Shown here: piece by piece, positions 8,789-16,472 of the stretch
Layout of the letters: each line of letters opens with the position of its first letter
How positions within the stretch are numbered: position 1 is the stretch's first letter
From: WAPX01 sp964622075
GTDB taxonomy: Archaea; Halobacteriota; Archaeoglobi; Archaeoglobales; Archaeoglobaceae
NCBI GenBank assembly: GCA_964622075.1
Contig: CAZUMR010000062.1
Coordinates: 1 to 64,000 of the forward strand
Length of the DNA: 64,000 nucleotides
Direction: 5' to 3'
The notes under the pieces: model-generated
What the model was told of the DNA's origin: nothing
Seen by the model: the letters and a program-made list of their open reading frames with translations, nothing else
Database searches by the model: none
Translations under genes and position numbers: made by a program

Positions 8789-8820
8789 AAATTTAATTTT
8801 ATTTTTTGTTTTTTAATTAT
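8789..8820 (+). terminator. T-rich terminator after the cytochrome gene
   Basis: Several T-runs (ATTTTATTTTTTGTTTTTTAATT) follow the stop codon directly, as expected for archaeal U-tract/FttA-dependent termination. This would leave the cytochrome as a monocistronic transcript. Confidence 0.55.
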
Positions 8821-8888
8821 TCGTTATCCATTCTCCGATCACACAACATCGCGCTAAGTTTATCATCCATCTGCCCACTTTTTGGGTT

Positions 8889-9929
8889 ATGCAGGTTTAC
8901 AGGATTGTTAAAGGGGAAATGCCAGAGATTGAAAGTGTTGTAAAAAGACTGAAAGAAAAACCAGTCTTCATGTTCTGTATTGGCAACACGCTGACTGCAA
9001 ACATACCGGATATAACTGTGGCAGGAGCAAATCCCGATCTCGTAAAGTACACACCTCCTGCTGATGTGGAACTTCTGCATTACGGAAAGTGCAGAATAAT
9101 ACCATTCCCGCCAGCAACTCCAGATGGCAAACCCACTCCGGCCCTTATAACTTACACGTCTCTCAGGCTGACTGGTATCCCGTTTTTTGCAGTGGATTGT
9201 GGTTTAATTGAGAAACCCGATGTACCTCTAATTGACATTCATGCTGTTACGGGTGAGAACATAGCTGAAAAGGATGCAATGGACATCGAAGTGGCAAGAA
9301 AAGCATTTGAAAAATCCGTAGAGCTTGGAAGGCATATGTCTAAAATTTCTGATGTTCTGGTTATTGGGGAAAGTATTCCTGCTGGAACAACCACTGCTGG
9401 GGCTGTTTTGAAGGCTCTGGGGCTTGAATGCAGGGTTTCATCAAGTATGCCTGAAAATCCCGTGGAGCTGAAGAGAAAGGTGATAGATAAAGCCATTAGC
9501 AGGTTGAAGGGAGATGAGACACCTCTGGAGATAGTGGCAAAGGTTGGAGATCCGGTCATTCTTGCTGTGGCTGGAATAGCGTGTGGCAGTGAAACTCCCA
9601 TAATTCTTGCCGGGGGAACTCAGATGGTAGCCGTTGCAAATGTCATCTCAAAACTCGGGTTTGATGGAGACTGTATAATAGTCACAACGAAGTACGTTGC
9701 AGAAGATCCAAGTGCGGATTTAACACAGTCACCATTTCCGGTTATTGCCGTGGATCCCGTGCTTGAAAAATCAGGTAAAGCGGGTTTGAGGGCGTATGCT
9801 GATGGTTTCGTTAAGGAAGGTGTTGGAGCGGGTGCGGCAACGTTAATAGCTTACGTCAGAGGTTTTGAGCCAGAGAATTTCCTTGCAGAGCTGGAGAAAG
9901 ATTACGAGAAGATTGTGGAGCAGGGGTGA
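8889..9929 (+). CDS. CobT-like nicotinate-nucleotide phosphoribosyltransferase family protein (UPF0284)
   Basis: The 346-residue protein matches the archaeal UPF0284/TIGR00303 family related to bacterial CobT, which activates the lower ligand base of cobamides. The glycine-rich GESIPAGTTTAG segment (about residue 160) and the later CGSETPIILAGGTQM segment are typical. The start is ATG 8889, with no strong ribosome binding site. It overlaps hisA by 4 bp, so the two are co-transcribed; the metabolic reason is not obvious. Confidence 0.8.
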   Translation: MQVYRIVKGEMPEIESVVKRLKEKPVFMFCIGNTLTANIPDITVAGANPDLVKYTPPADVELLHYGKCRIIPFPPATPDGKPTPALITYTSLRLTGIPFFAVDCGLIEKPDVPLIDIHAVTGENIAEKDAMDIEVARKAFEKSVELGRHMSKISDVLVIGESIPAGTTTAGAVLKALGLECRVSSSMPENPVELKRKVIDKAISRLKGDETPLEIVAKVGDPVILAVAGIACGSETPIILAGGTQMVAVANVISKLGFDGDCIIVTTKYVAEDPSADLTQSPFPVIAVDPVLEKSGKAGLRAYADGFVKEGVGAGAATLIAYVRGFEPENFLAELEKDYEKIVEQG

Positions 9930-10651
9930 AGGTGTTGTTCAGGGTAATTCCTGCTGTTGACCTGAAGGATGGTAAATGTGTACAACTACAGCAGGGAGAA
10001 GCAAGCAGAGTTCTTGTGGAGCTTGACAACCCTGTAACAGTCGCTCTTAGGTGGGTGAAGGAAGGGGCAAGAGTTTTGCATGTGGTGGATCTGAGCGGTG
10101 CATTTGGAGGAAAACTTTTCCACGAGAGAATTATACTGGACATAAAAGAGAAAACGGGAGCAGAATTGCAGGTGGGTGGAGGTATAAGAAGTACAGATGT
10201 TGCGGAGAGGTTAATAGAAAAGGGTATTGACAGGGTTATACTGGGAACTCTCGCATTCAAAGACATCGGGGCTGTGAAGTCTCTTGCAAAAAAGTATCCT
10301 GAGAGGGTAATGATTGCCGTGGATTCGAGGGGTGGGAGAGTAGTCGTTAACGGCTGGAGGGTGAAGACGGAGTTGTCTCCTGTAGAGCTTGCCAAACTTT
10401 ACAAGGACTGTGATGTCTCTGTTCTTTACACGAACGTTGATGTAGAGGGTCTTATGAGAGGTATCAACGTCCGGGCTGTTGAAGAAATCGTGAAATCAGT
10501 TGATCTGCCAGTTTACGTTGCTGGAGGAATATCAAGCTTGGATGATGTGAGGGCAATCAGGGAAGCGGGAGCTGCTGGTGTTGTTGTGGGCTCAGCAATA
10601 TATACTGGTAGATTGAACCTCAAAGACGCTCTTGCTCTCGAGAGTTACTGA
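9926..10651 (+). CDS. hisA: Phosphoribosylformimino-5-aminoimidazole carboxamide ribotide isomerase HisA
   Basis: This is a (beta/alpha)8 barrel of 241 residues catalysing the Amadori rearrangement of ProFAR to PRFAR in histidine synthesis. The N-terminal PAVDLKDGKCVQL holds the catalytic aspartate. GGGIRS and the second half-barrel AGGISS provide phosphate sites. The second catalytic Asp region reads YTNVDVEGLMRG. GTG 9926 overlaps the upstream stop; GTG 9932 is a possible alternative. No other his genes are in the window. Confidence 0.95.
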   Translation: MKVLFRVIPAVDLKDGKCVQLQQGEASRVLVELDNPVTVALRWVKEGARVLHVVDLSGAFGGKLFHERIILDIKEKTGAELQVGGGIRSTDVAERLIEKGIDRVILGTLAFKDIGAVKSLAKKYPERVMIAVDSRGGRVVVNGWRVKTELSPVELAKLYKDCDVSVLYTNVDVEGLMRGINVRAVEEIVKSVDLPVYVAGGISSLDDVRAIREAGAAGVVVGSAIYTGRLNLKDALALESY

Positions 10652-10690
10652 GAACCATGTGTTTATTTAAATATTCATTAAAGTTTGTTC

Positions 10691-11263
10691 TTAAAGTTTT
10701 ATTCTTATACCCATCATCTCAAGTTTCCTCTTACAAACATCACAGTACATCCAGTCCTTTAAATCTGTGTCCATTACTGAATTTGAAAAGTGCATAACGC
10801 ATCTTGGATTTCTGCAGTGTTCAAGACCAAAAACGTGACCGAGTTCGTGCATAACCTCTTTTAAAGTCCTGATTTTCAGCATTCTATCCGCATCTGCCCG
10901 ATTATAAATTCCGTAAAATTTCGTTCCATACGGTCTCAGCCTTGCTATCGATACTATGGCCCTTTTACCTCCAAGCTCAGCTTCTCCAAATACAAAATTC
11001 AGACCATTTGCGTATAGATCAGCATCTGTGATGCCAATAGTGACGTCACATCTGGCTGGTAATCTTTTGAGAATCTCTGTGGAATTGAACTGATTTCTGG
11101 CGGGATTGTATGCGGAAACAGGGATTTCCATTGCTTTTTCGACCCTTACAATTGCGTAAAATACCTCCGACAGAACATCTTTTATGAAGAAAATCAGATC
11201 TCTTAAATCCTCTCCAGCCTCTCCAACCGGAACTATACAGATCTCCATTTTCTGGTATTCCAT
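10691..11263 (-). CDS. amzA: Archaemetzincin zinc protease
   Basis: This 190-residue cytosolic metalloprotease has the archaemetzincin signature HELGHVFGLEHC followed by C-x-M and a C-terminal C-x2-C. The HExxHxxGxxH gives the catalytic zinc site, and the four cysteines bind a second structural zinc. The methionine of CVM is the metzincin Met-turn. It is convergent with hisA over a short A+T-rich gap. Natural substrates are unknown. Confidence 0.92.
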   Translation of the reverse strand: MEYQKMEICIVPVGEAGEDLRDLIFFIKDVLSEVFYAIVRVEKAMEIPVSAYNPARNQFNSTEILKRLPARCDVTIGITDADLYANGLNFVFGEAELGGKRAIVSIARLRPYGTKFYGIYNRADADRMLKIRTLKEVMHELGHVFGLEHCRNPRCVMHFSNSVMDTDLKDWMYCDVCKRKLEMMGIRIKL

Positions 11264-11393
11264 ACTTTCTGCATTTTTGCTTTGCTGATACGTTGCTCAA
11301 AAGGTAAACATGATCAGCACAAAAAACTGATGCTGGGAAACATTAAAATAGTATGGAAAAATGGGGGTAAAAAGGAAATCTTAGGTGTCGAAA

Positions 11394-11750
11394 ATGGTAT
11401 CGGAAGATGTTAAGGAAAAAGCACTTGCTCTTGCAAGTGCAATACTGGAATCTGAAGAATATAAGGACTTTCTGGAAAAGGAGAACGTTTTGAAGCAGGA
11501 CGAGGAAGCGCAGAAACTTCTTGCAGTATTTCAGGAGAAGCAGAGAGAGTTTATGGCCATGCAGCTGAGTGGGGAAATGAACGAGGCTCTTGTAAACGAA
11601 TTGAGCGAAATTCAAAAGAAGCTTAACAGTATGGAGAGTGTTGTCAGTTTCATAGACTCTTATCAGAAGTTCGTGAACATGCTGGGTGAAGTTGGCGACA
11701 TAATCAGTCAGGAAATTCAGTTCGACTTTGGTGAGGCTTACAGAGGTTAA
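11394..11750 (+). CDS. YlbF/YmcA-like helical protein
   Basis: This is a helical, charged protein of 118 residues with the pattern of the YlbF/YmcA (Com_YlbF) family: an N-terminal amphipathic helix pair, a FQEKQREF segment, and a C-terminal helix ending in an acidic tail. Bacterial relatives act in RNase Y complexes; the archaeal role is unknown. ATG 11394 follows AGGTG at useful spacing and is preferred to GTG 11385. Confidence 0.6.
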   Translation: MVSEDVKEKALALASAILESEEYKDFLEKENVLKQDEEAQKLLAVFQEKQREFMAMQLSGEMNEALVNELSEIQKKLNSMESVVSFIDSYQKFVNMLGEVGDIISQEIQFDFGEAYRG

Positions 11751-11889
11751 AGTAATACAGAGGTCTGGAATTTTTGGATTTTAAGGCTGGATTTTAGGCC
11801 AATTATTTTTTGCTGACAATTTTTTTGTCCTGCTTTGCACTTTCATTTCTGCACATTCATTCAAGCAACTGTTCTCGCATGGAGCGCAA

Positions 11890-11900
11890 CGGTTATATAG
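11890..11900 (+). promoter_or_regulatory. TATA box of tRNA-Gly
   Basis: GTTATATAG lies about 25-30 nt before the mature 5' end of the tRNA, the usual archaeal spacing. Confidence 0.6.
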
Positions 11901-11923
11901 CGTCTTAAGTGATAATCCTAAGA

Positions 11924-11997
11924 GCGCCGGTGGTGTAGTCTGGCTAACACAGGGGCCTGCCACGCCCCCGCCCCGGGTTCAAATCCCGGCCGGCGCA
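11924..11997 (+). tRNA. tRNA-Gly (GCC)
   Basis: A complete cloverleaf is present. The acceptor stem GCGCCGG pairs with CCGGCGC, the D stem is GTGT/ACAC, and the anticodon stem GGGGC/GCCCC carries the loop CTGCCAC, giving anticodon GCC. The T arm is CCGGG-TTCAAAT-CCCGG. The discriminator is A. No intron and no encoded CCA are seen. Confidence 0.95.
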
Positions 11998-12148
11998 TTT
12001 CAATTTTCAAATTTTCAGACCGGCAGTTATTTATACTACGCTCCGGTTAACTGTGCAGCCGCGAAATGTCTGGATGTCTGATGGGTAAGTAGTGTGGGGA
12101 GAGTAGGAAAAGAAAGGATTAAGTGTTAAAGGTGAAGGAGGTCAGAAA

Positions 12149-12298
12149 ATGGCAAGATTTCCGGAAGCTGAAGCAAGACTGTTTAGGGTCAAGATATGCA
12201 TGAGGTGTAATGCGAGAAACCCCATGAAGGCAAAAACCTGCAGGAAGTGTGGTTACAAAGGTCTCAGGCCAAAGTCCAAGGAGAGGAGAGGCAAGTAA
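12149..12298 (+). CDS. rpl40e: Large subunit ribosomal protein L40e
   Basis: This short gene encodes 49 residues starting MARFPEAEARLF. It has a C-x2-C...C-x2-C zinc ribbon (CMRCNARN and CRKCGYKG) and a basic tail, the standard archaeal L40e. GAAGGAGGTCAG precedes the ATG as a strong ribosome binding site. A TATA-like element near 12030 predicts a leader of roughly 95 nt. It is too short for most gene length cut-offs. Confidence 0.95.
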   Translation: MARFPEAEARLFRVKICMRCNARNPMKAKTCRKCGYKGLRPKSKERRGK

Positions 12299-12482
12299 TT
12301 TTTAATATTTTGCTTTTATTATTGCTATTTTTCGACTTTCGAATCCGAATTTTGGTTTTTTATTTAAACTGCTTAATATTTACCTGTATATTTCTGAACA
12401 TAGTAGTGATCATAATTCGATAAAATCCAAATCGTTAAATACCCTTGGAAATTAACCTTTGACTGGTTCTGGAGATGATATA

Positions 12483-13991
12483 ATGAAGTCGAAAATGAAT
12501 AAGAGGGCCGTATCTCCAGTAGTGGGGATGGTTCTCGTTCTTGCAATTATAGCGGGAGTTATGAGTATCATTCAAACCCAGTACATTCCGAGGTGGGATT
12601 ATCAAAAAGAGGCTCAAAGTTACAATACATTACTTTCTGAAATGAAAGAAATACCTGCCATGCTCACGACTTCCCAGTCTTCAACTGCCGTTAAAATAGA
12701 TGCCGGAACGAGCTATCCGCAGTATCCCTTCCTCGTCAACCTGAAATCGAGTTATGGAGTAATCAAAATAGTGCCTGAGAACGTGAGCGTTAGCTATACG
12801 GTCTTTGGTAAAAAGGTTAAGGAAAATTACACATCTTCTGCCATAATTGTGAGACCATACTACCTGTATCTACCTCAGGTCAATGTAACTTACGAGCACG
12901 GTGCTGTGATTGTTTACGGAAAGAACTATGCTAAACCTGTTGTGCTGAGTCAGGTAGCTTTTTCAAAGGATTCCATATCTCTTCCGGTTGTGGAATCAAA
13001 CAACTTCTCTGCTGCTGCAAGAACTTTCGTACTGCACTTTTACCTGATCAGCAGGGGTGAGGGCAATCAGGTTTCCAACCTCACTATAACATTTCAGACA
13101 AAGTATCCAAAGCTGTGGAGCGACATTCTGTCGAGGATATATGGTAGTGGTGTGAGTGTATCTGGGGATACTGTTACTCTCCACATATCTGGGCCAGTAA
13201 CTCTTTCGATATCGGCATGGAACACTTACGCTCAGCCTGTTGGAACAGCTGTTAGCAGGAGGTACGTTTCAGCTGTGATAGCTGTTCCGGAGAAAGTATT
13301 CCTGAACCCCGGACAGAGAAGTGAAGTAAACGTTCAGCTGCTTGACAGATACGGAAATCCAATAACAAACGCAAGTGTGGAAGTGACTGTTGACAATGCC
13401 AGCGTCTGCAAGTTATTCGTCAACAACAGCCTGTCTGATAGGGGCAGGTTTACAACTTCTATCGATGGTGTGGCAAACATATTCGTTGAGGCCTTAAACG
13501 CTGGAAAAACCCAGATTAAGATAACAACGCCGGTGCCTGCCATCAACGGTGGCAGGAATACAACAGTGATTACTGTAAATGTAACAAAGTTACAGACATC
13601 TCCTGAGTCCTACACAATTGACATAGTCCATGCAAATGCCTCTCTGAGCGGGTACTACTATGTTGGACGTTGTTGCTGTTGGAGAAGTTACTACGATGTC
13701 TATACGTACGACATCCTAGTCAAATTGATGCTCAATGGAAAGGAACAGAGCAACACTCCGGTAAACTTCTACTTTGTGGACTCGAACGGCAACTACCTGT
13801 TCATGGACACATCATTCACGAACTCTACAGGTTATGCGAGGTTGATAACGACTGTCGGCGTTTCTACAGAACAGCCCTCTAATACCGCCTACTATATAAC
13901 CCCTCAGAGACTCCTCAGCGAAAAGCCGTACAAGGTAATAGTTACTGCCGGAGCGGCAACGAACAGTACATTGATAAATTACATATCCTAA
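12483..13991 (+). CDS. Large type IV pilin-like surface protein with Ig-like/Big domain
   Basis: This 502-residue protein begins with a basic stretch and RAVSPVVG followed by a hydrophobic helix, the archaeal Pilin_N class III signal. The long ectodomain has a Big/invasin-like module near 265-370 (VPEKVFLNPGQ, NPITNASVEV, DGVANIFVEA) and many N-x-S/T sequons. A run of three cysteines (397-399, GRCCCWR) sits in a tyrosine-rich stretch and is unusual. ATG 12483 follows GGAGATGAT. Pilin-like processing suggests assembly or anchoring by a type IV pilus system, but the size is far above ordinary pilins, so an adhesin-like minor pilin is possible. Confidence 0.65.
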   Translation: MKSKMNKRAVSPVVGMVLVLAIIAGVMSIIQTQYIPRWDYQKEAQSYNTLLSEMKEIPAMLTTSQSSTAVKIDAGTSYPQYPFLVNLKSSYGVIKIVPENVSVSYTVFGKKVKENYTSSAIIVRPYYLYLPQVNVTYEHGAVIVYGKNYAKPVVLSQVAFSKDSISLPVVESNNFSAAARTFVLHFYLISRGEGNQVSNLTITFQTKYPKLWSDILSRIYGSGVSVSGDTVTLHISGPVTLSISAWNTYAQPVGTAVSRRYVSAVIAVPEKVFLNPGQRSEVNVQLLDRYGNPITNASVEVTVDNASVCKLFVNNSLSDRGRFTTSIDGVANIFVEALNAGKTQIKITTPVPAINGGRNTTVITVNVTKLQTSPESYTIDIVHANASLSGYYYVGRCCCWRSYYDVYTYDILVKLMLNGKEQSNTPVNFYFVDSNGNYLFMDTSFTNSTGYARLITTVGVSTEQPSNTAYYITPQRLLSEKPYKVIVTAGAATNSTLINYIS

Positions 13992-14037
13992 CTTTTAACT
14001 TTTTATTGAAAAATTAAAATTAAAAAATGAATTAATT

Positions 14038-14898
14038 TTAAAAAACGGATCCTCCTGAGTTCTTGCCCTTGTTTGGCACAGGTACAAACTCAACTCCCTG
14101 TCTCTGCATCATTGGCTGAGGGTACAGATCCATAAGCCTGTAAACTTCTTCAGGTACATCTGTCGAAACGGGCAATCCCAACTCCTTAGCTATCTCCACA
14201 GTTATCGGGTAATCGTGAGTCCATCTGCCCTCTGTCATGATTTCTGCTACCTCTCTTGCCTTTTTCTCTCCCATTCTATCCTTCAAGAGCTCGAATACAA
14301 AATCTCTTACCTGTTTTATTGCCTTTTCAGCGACATCAGCGAGAATCAGCGTTTCATCGTCAACCTTGTTCGGATCCTTTGATTTTACAGCCTTTACTAT
14401 GGATGGGGCTGGATAGTTCATCAGTTGTGGATCTACCGGGCCGAGCACGGCATTTGGATCCATAACTATTTCGTCAGCAGCAAGAGCAATCAGGGTTCCA
14501 CCGCTCATGGCGTAGTGGGGAACTATAACTGTTGTTTTGGCCTTGTGAGATTTTATTGCCTTGGCTATCTGGCTCGCTGCTAAAACAAGCCCTCCCGGTG
14601 TGTGCAGAATCAGGTCTATTGGTTTGTCCGGAGGTGTGCTCCTTATAGCTCTAAGGACTTGCTCCGAATCCTCGACATTTATAAATCGGTAAAACGGTAT
14701 TCCAAACAGACCTATGTTCTCCTGTCTGTGTATCATTGTAATTACGTTGCTGCCCCTCTTTTTGCCAAGTCTCATCATCACGTTCCTTCTTGCAGCCTCA
14801 AGTTGCTTGTACCTTATCTGTGGCATGAGAAATATCCATAGCAGGAGTATCCACCACAGGGAGTTGAATAGCCCGGACACGTCCTGTGTGTAGCTCAT
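14038..14898 (-). CDS. Membrane-anchored Clp-fold serine protease (DUF114/SDH family)
   Basis: The protein has an N-terminal transmembrane helix (LWWILLLWIFLMP) and a ClpP/SppA-like crotonase-fold domain. The catalytic serine is in HYAMSGGTLIALAADEI, preceded by the oxyanion-type LHTPGG. Archaeal members of this family are thought to degrade membrane or signal peptides. ATG 14898 (MSYTQDV) is preferred over a longer reading that would run into the hsp20 promoter. The gene is divergent from hsp20. Confidence 0.8.
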   Translation of the reverse strand: MSYTQDVSGLFNSLWWILLLWIFLMPQIRYKQLEAARRNVMMRLGKKRGSNVITMIHRQENIGLFGIPFYRFINVEDSEQVLRAIRSTPPDKPIDLILHTPGGLVLAASQIAKAIKSHKAKTTVIVPHYAMSGGTLIALAADEIVMDPNAVLGPVDPQLMNYPAPSIVKAVKSKDPNKVDDETLILADVAEKAIKQVRDFVFELLKDRMGEKKAREVAEIMTEGRWTHDYPITVEIAKELGLPVSTDVPEEVYRLMDLYPQPMMQRQGVEFVPVPNKGKNSGGSVF

Positions 14899-14947
14899 TC
14901 TACGGTTTCTGGGCAAAGTAGTATTTATCTCTGATGTGTACTGAAGA

Positions 14948-14989
14948 TGAGTTCTGAAAGTTGAGTTCTGAAAATTGACTTCGAAAAAT
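14948..14989. repeat. 14-bp tandem repeat, three units, abutting the hsp20 TATA box
   Basis: Three imperfect units (TGAGTTCTGAAAGT, TGAGTTCTGAAAAT, TGACTTCGAAAAAT) run directly into the TATA box of the heat-shock promoter. The BRE position lies inside the last unit. Confidence 0.9.
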
Positions 14990-14997
14990 TTAAATAC
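14985..14997 (+). promoter_or_regulatory. hsp20 BRE/TATA box
   Basis: AAAA-TTTAAATA forms a consensus archaeal BRE/TATA pair. The expected start of transcription is about 26 nt downstream, near 15018, inside the CTAAC-N5-GTTAG operator. Confidence 0.75.
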
Positions 14998-15006
14998 CAA
15001 ATTATA

Positions 15007-15021
15007 CTAACATTAGGTTAG
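15007..15021 (+). promoter_or_regulatory. HSR1-type heat-shock operator
   Basis: CTAAC-ATTAG-GTTAG is an exact match to the CTAAC-N5-GTTAG palindrome reported for the Archaeoglobus fulgidus heat-shock regulator HSR1. It covers the predicted transcription start of hsp20, the position expected for a repressor. No hsr1 gene adjoins it here. Confidence 0.8.
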
Positions 15022-15026
15022 GAAAA

Positions 15027-15049
15027 TCAGGTTAAGTCGATTAACCTGA
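15027..15049 (+). promoter_or_regulatory. 9-bp inverted repeat in the hsp20 leader
   Basis: TCAGGTTAA and TTAACCTGA flank a 5-nt spacer. The element lies after the predicted transcription start and about 6 nt before the ribosome binding site, so it may be an RNA hairpin or a second operator. Confidence 0.6.
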
Positions 15050-15069
15050 CATTAGGGGAGGTGATAGCC

Positions 15070-15501
15070 ATGATACCGGACCCGTTTGAGGAGTTAAGGA
15101 GAATTCAGAGCAGAATTAACAGAATATTTGAAGAATTCGAGAAGTTTGGAGACGTCAGAGCTCTCAGAAATGTAATCCCGGAGTTATCGACTCCAGCAGA
15201 TGTAATCGATGAGGGAGACAGGGTGAGGGTTGTAATCGACCTTCCAGGATTCAACAAGGAGGACATTGAGATATACGCTGAGGGAAATGACCTCGTTGTA
15301 AGAGCGGTCAGAAAGGAAGAGGAGGAAGAGAAGAAGGGCAACTACCTGAGAAGAGAGAGAAGATACGGAGAAGTTTACAGGAGAATTCCTCTCCCAGAAG
15401 GACTTGAAATCGACAAGGCAAAGGCGAACTACAACAATGGAGTGCTTGAAATTGTAATACCAAGAAGTGAAAAGGCAAGGAAGAAAATAGAGCTGAGTTA
15501 A
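15070..15501 (+). CDS. hsp20: Hsp20 small heat shock protein
   Basis: This 143-residue ATP-independent chaperone has an N-terminal helical region (about 1-38), an alpha-crystallin domain (about 40-130, including VRVVIDLPGFNKEDIEI) and a C-terminal I-V-I motif used in oligomer assembly. ATG 15070 is chosen because GGGGAGGTGAT sits just upstream; GTG 15061 lies inside that ribosome binding site. Heat-shock control is indicated by the HSR1-type operator. Confidence 0.93.
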   Translation: MIPDPFEELRRIQSRINRIFEEFEKFGDVRALRNVIPELSTPADVIDEGDRVRVVIDLPGFNKEDIEIYAEGNDLVVRAVRKEEEEEKKGNYLRRERRYGEVYRRIPLPEGLEIDKAKANYNNGVLEIVIPRSEKARKKIELS

Positions 15502-15504
15502 ACG

Positions 15505-15531
15505 GCTAAAACAACTAAAACAGCTAAAAAC
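15505..15531. repeat. 9-bp tandem repeat, three units
   Basis: GCTAAAACA, ACTAAAACA and GCTAAAAAC follow each other just after the hsp20 stop codon. Confidence 0.85.
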
Positions 15532-15609
15532 TGCTGAAATAGCGGAATAAGTATTGTAAATAGATGGTGAAATAAAAAGGCTTTTCTATTTTTCCATCAT
15601 CTGATTTTT

Positions 15610-16332
15610 ATGAGCTTTCCGGAGCTTGAGTTTGGTTGTCTCAGGAAGAAGCCCGATGTGAGGATGCTGGTGGATTTAAAGCCTGTCCTCTTAGAACCGG
15701 ACAGGATTGGAGAAAACATTCCGGCTTACTTTATGTACAGAGATTTATATGAAAATGAAGATGATAGAAAGAAAATAATTGAAAGAGGTCTCAGGTATGA
15801 TATAACAGTAATTCCTCCGGCCAAGGTGGGCAGGGAGTACATCAAAACTTTCGGGCATTACCATCCAGAGGCAAAAAACGATATGAGCTACACTGAAATT
15901 TACGAGGTTCTGGAAGGTGAGGCTGTATATCTTCTTCAGAAAAGAGGTGGAGAGGATAACGTAATTGAAGACGTTATTGCCGTTTACGCGAAGGAAGGCG
16001 ATAAGGTTGTAATTCCACCAAATTACGGGCACGTAACAATAAATCCATCTGAAAAAACTCTGAAAATGGCTAACTGGGTTTGCAGGAATTTTTCTTCAAT
16101 ATACGAACCTTACGAAAAGCTCAGGGGGGCGTGCTATTATCTGACAGACAGGGGATGGGTGAAAAATGAGAATTACAGATGCCCGGAACTGAAGAAAGTA
16201 AAAGCCAGAATTCCTGACTGGCTTGGATTGTCAAGAAAGGAAAACATGTACAGTCTTGTTGAAGATCTGGACAGGCTTGATTTTCTTAAAGATCCTGAAC
16301 TCGTTGAATATGATGTGTTCGAGGACATTTAA
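15610..16332 (+). CDS. pgi: Glucose-6-phosphate isomerase, archaeal cupin type
   Basis: This 240-residue metal-dependent cupin interconverts glucose-6-phosphate and fructose-6-phosphate and is unrelated to the classic PGI fold. The metal ligands are seen in GHYHPEAKNDMSYTEIYEV (about 82-100) and in the second cupin motif NYGHVTINPS (about 137). It carries a C-terminal extension of roughly 50 residues. The start is ATG 15610, in an A+T-rich context without a ribosome binding site. Confidence 0.9.
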   Translation: MSFPELEFGCLRKKPDVRMLVDLKPVLLEPDRIGENIPAYFMYRDLYENEDDRKKIIERGLRYDITVIPPAKVGREYIKTFGHYHPEAKNDMSYTEIYEVLEGEAVYLLQKRGGEDNVIEDVIAVYAKEGDKVVIPPNYGHVTINPSEKTLKMANWVCRNFSSIYEPYEKLRGACYYLTDRGWVKNENYRCPELKKVKARIPDWLGLSRKENMYSLVEDLDRLDFLKDPELVEYDVFEDI

Positions 16333-16472
16333 TTTTTATTTTATTTTAAAAATTTAATGCTTAAAATTTAAGCTACCATTATTTTAAAGTGCCAGATTAG
16401 CCTGCCAGAGTCTGCCAGATTAAAACCAGAAAAATCGGAAAGGGTAAAATCCATGAGCTCTGCTGTTCTGTT

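Noticed and set aside
8889..10651. A cobamide-histidine biosynthetic operon
   Set aside because: The two genes overlap, but no other cobamide or his genes are near, so only co-transcription is claimed.
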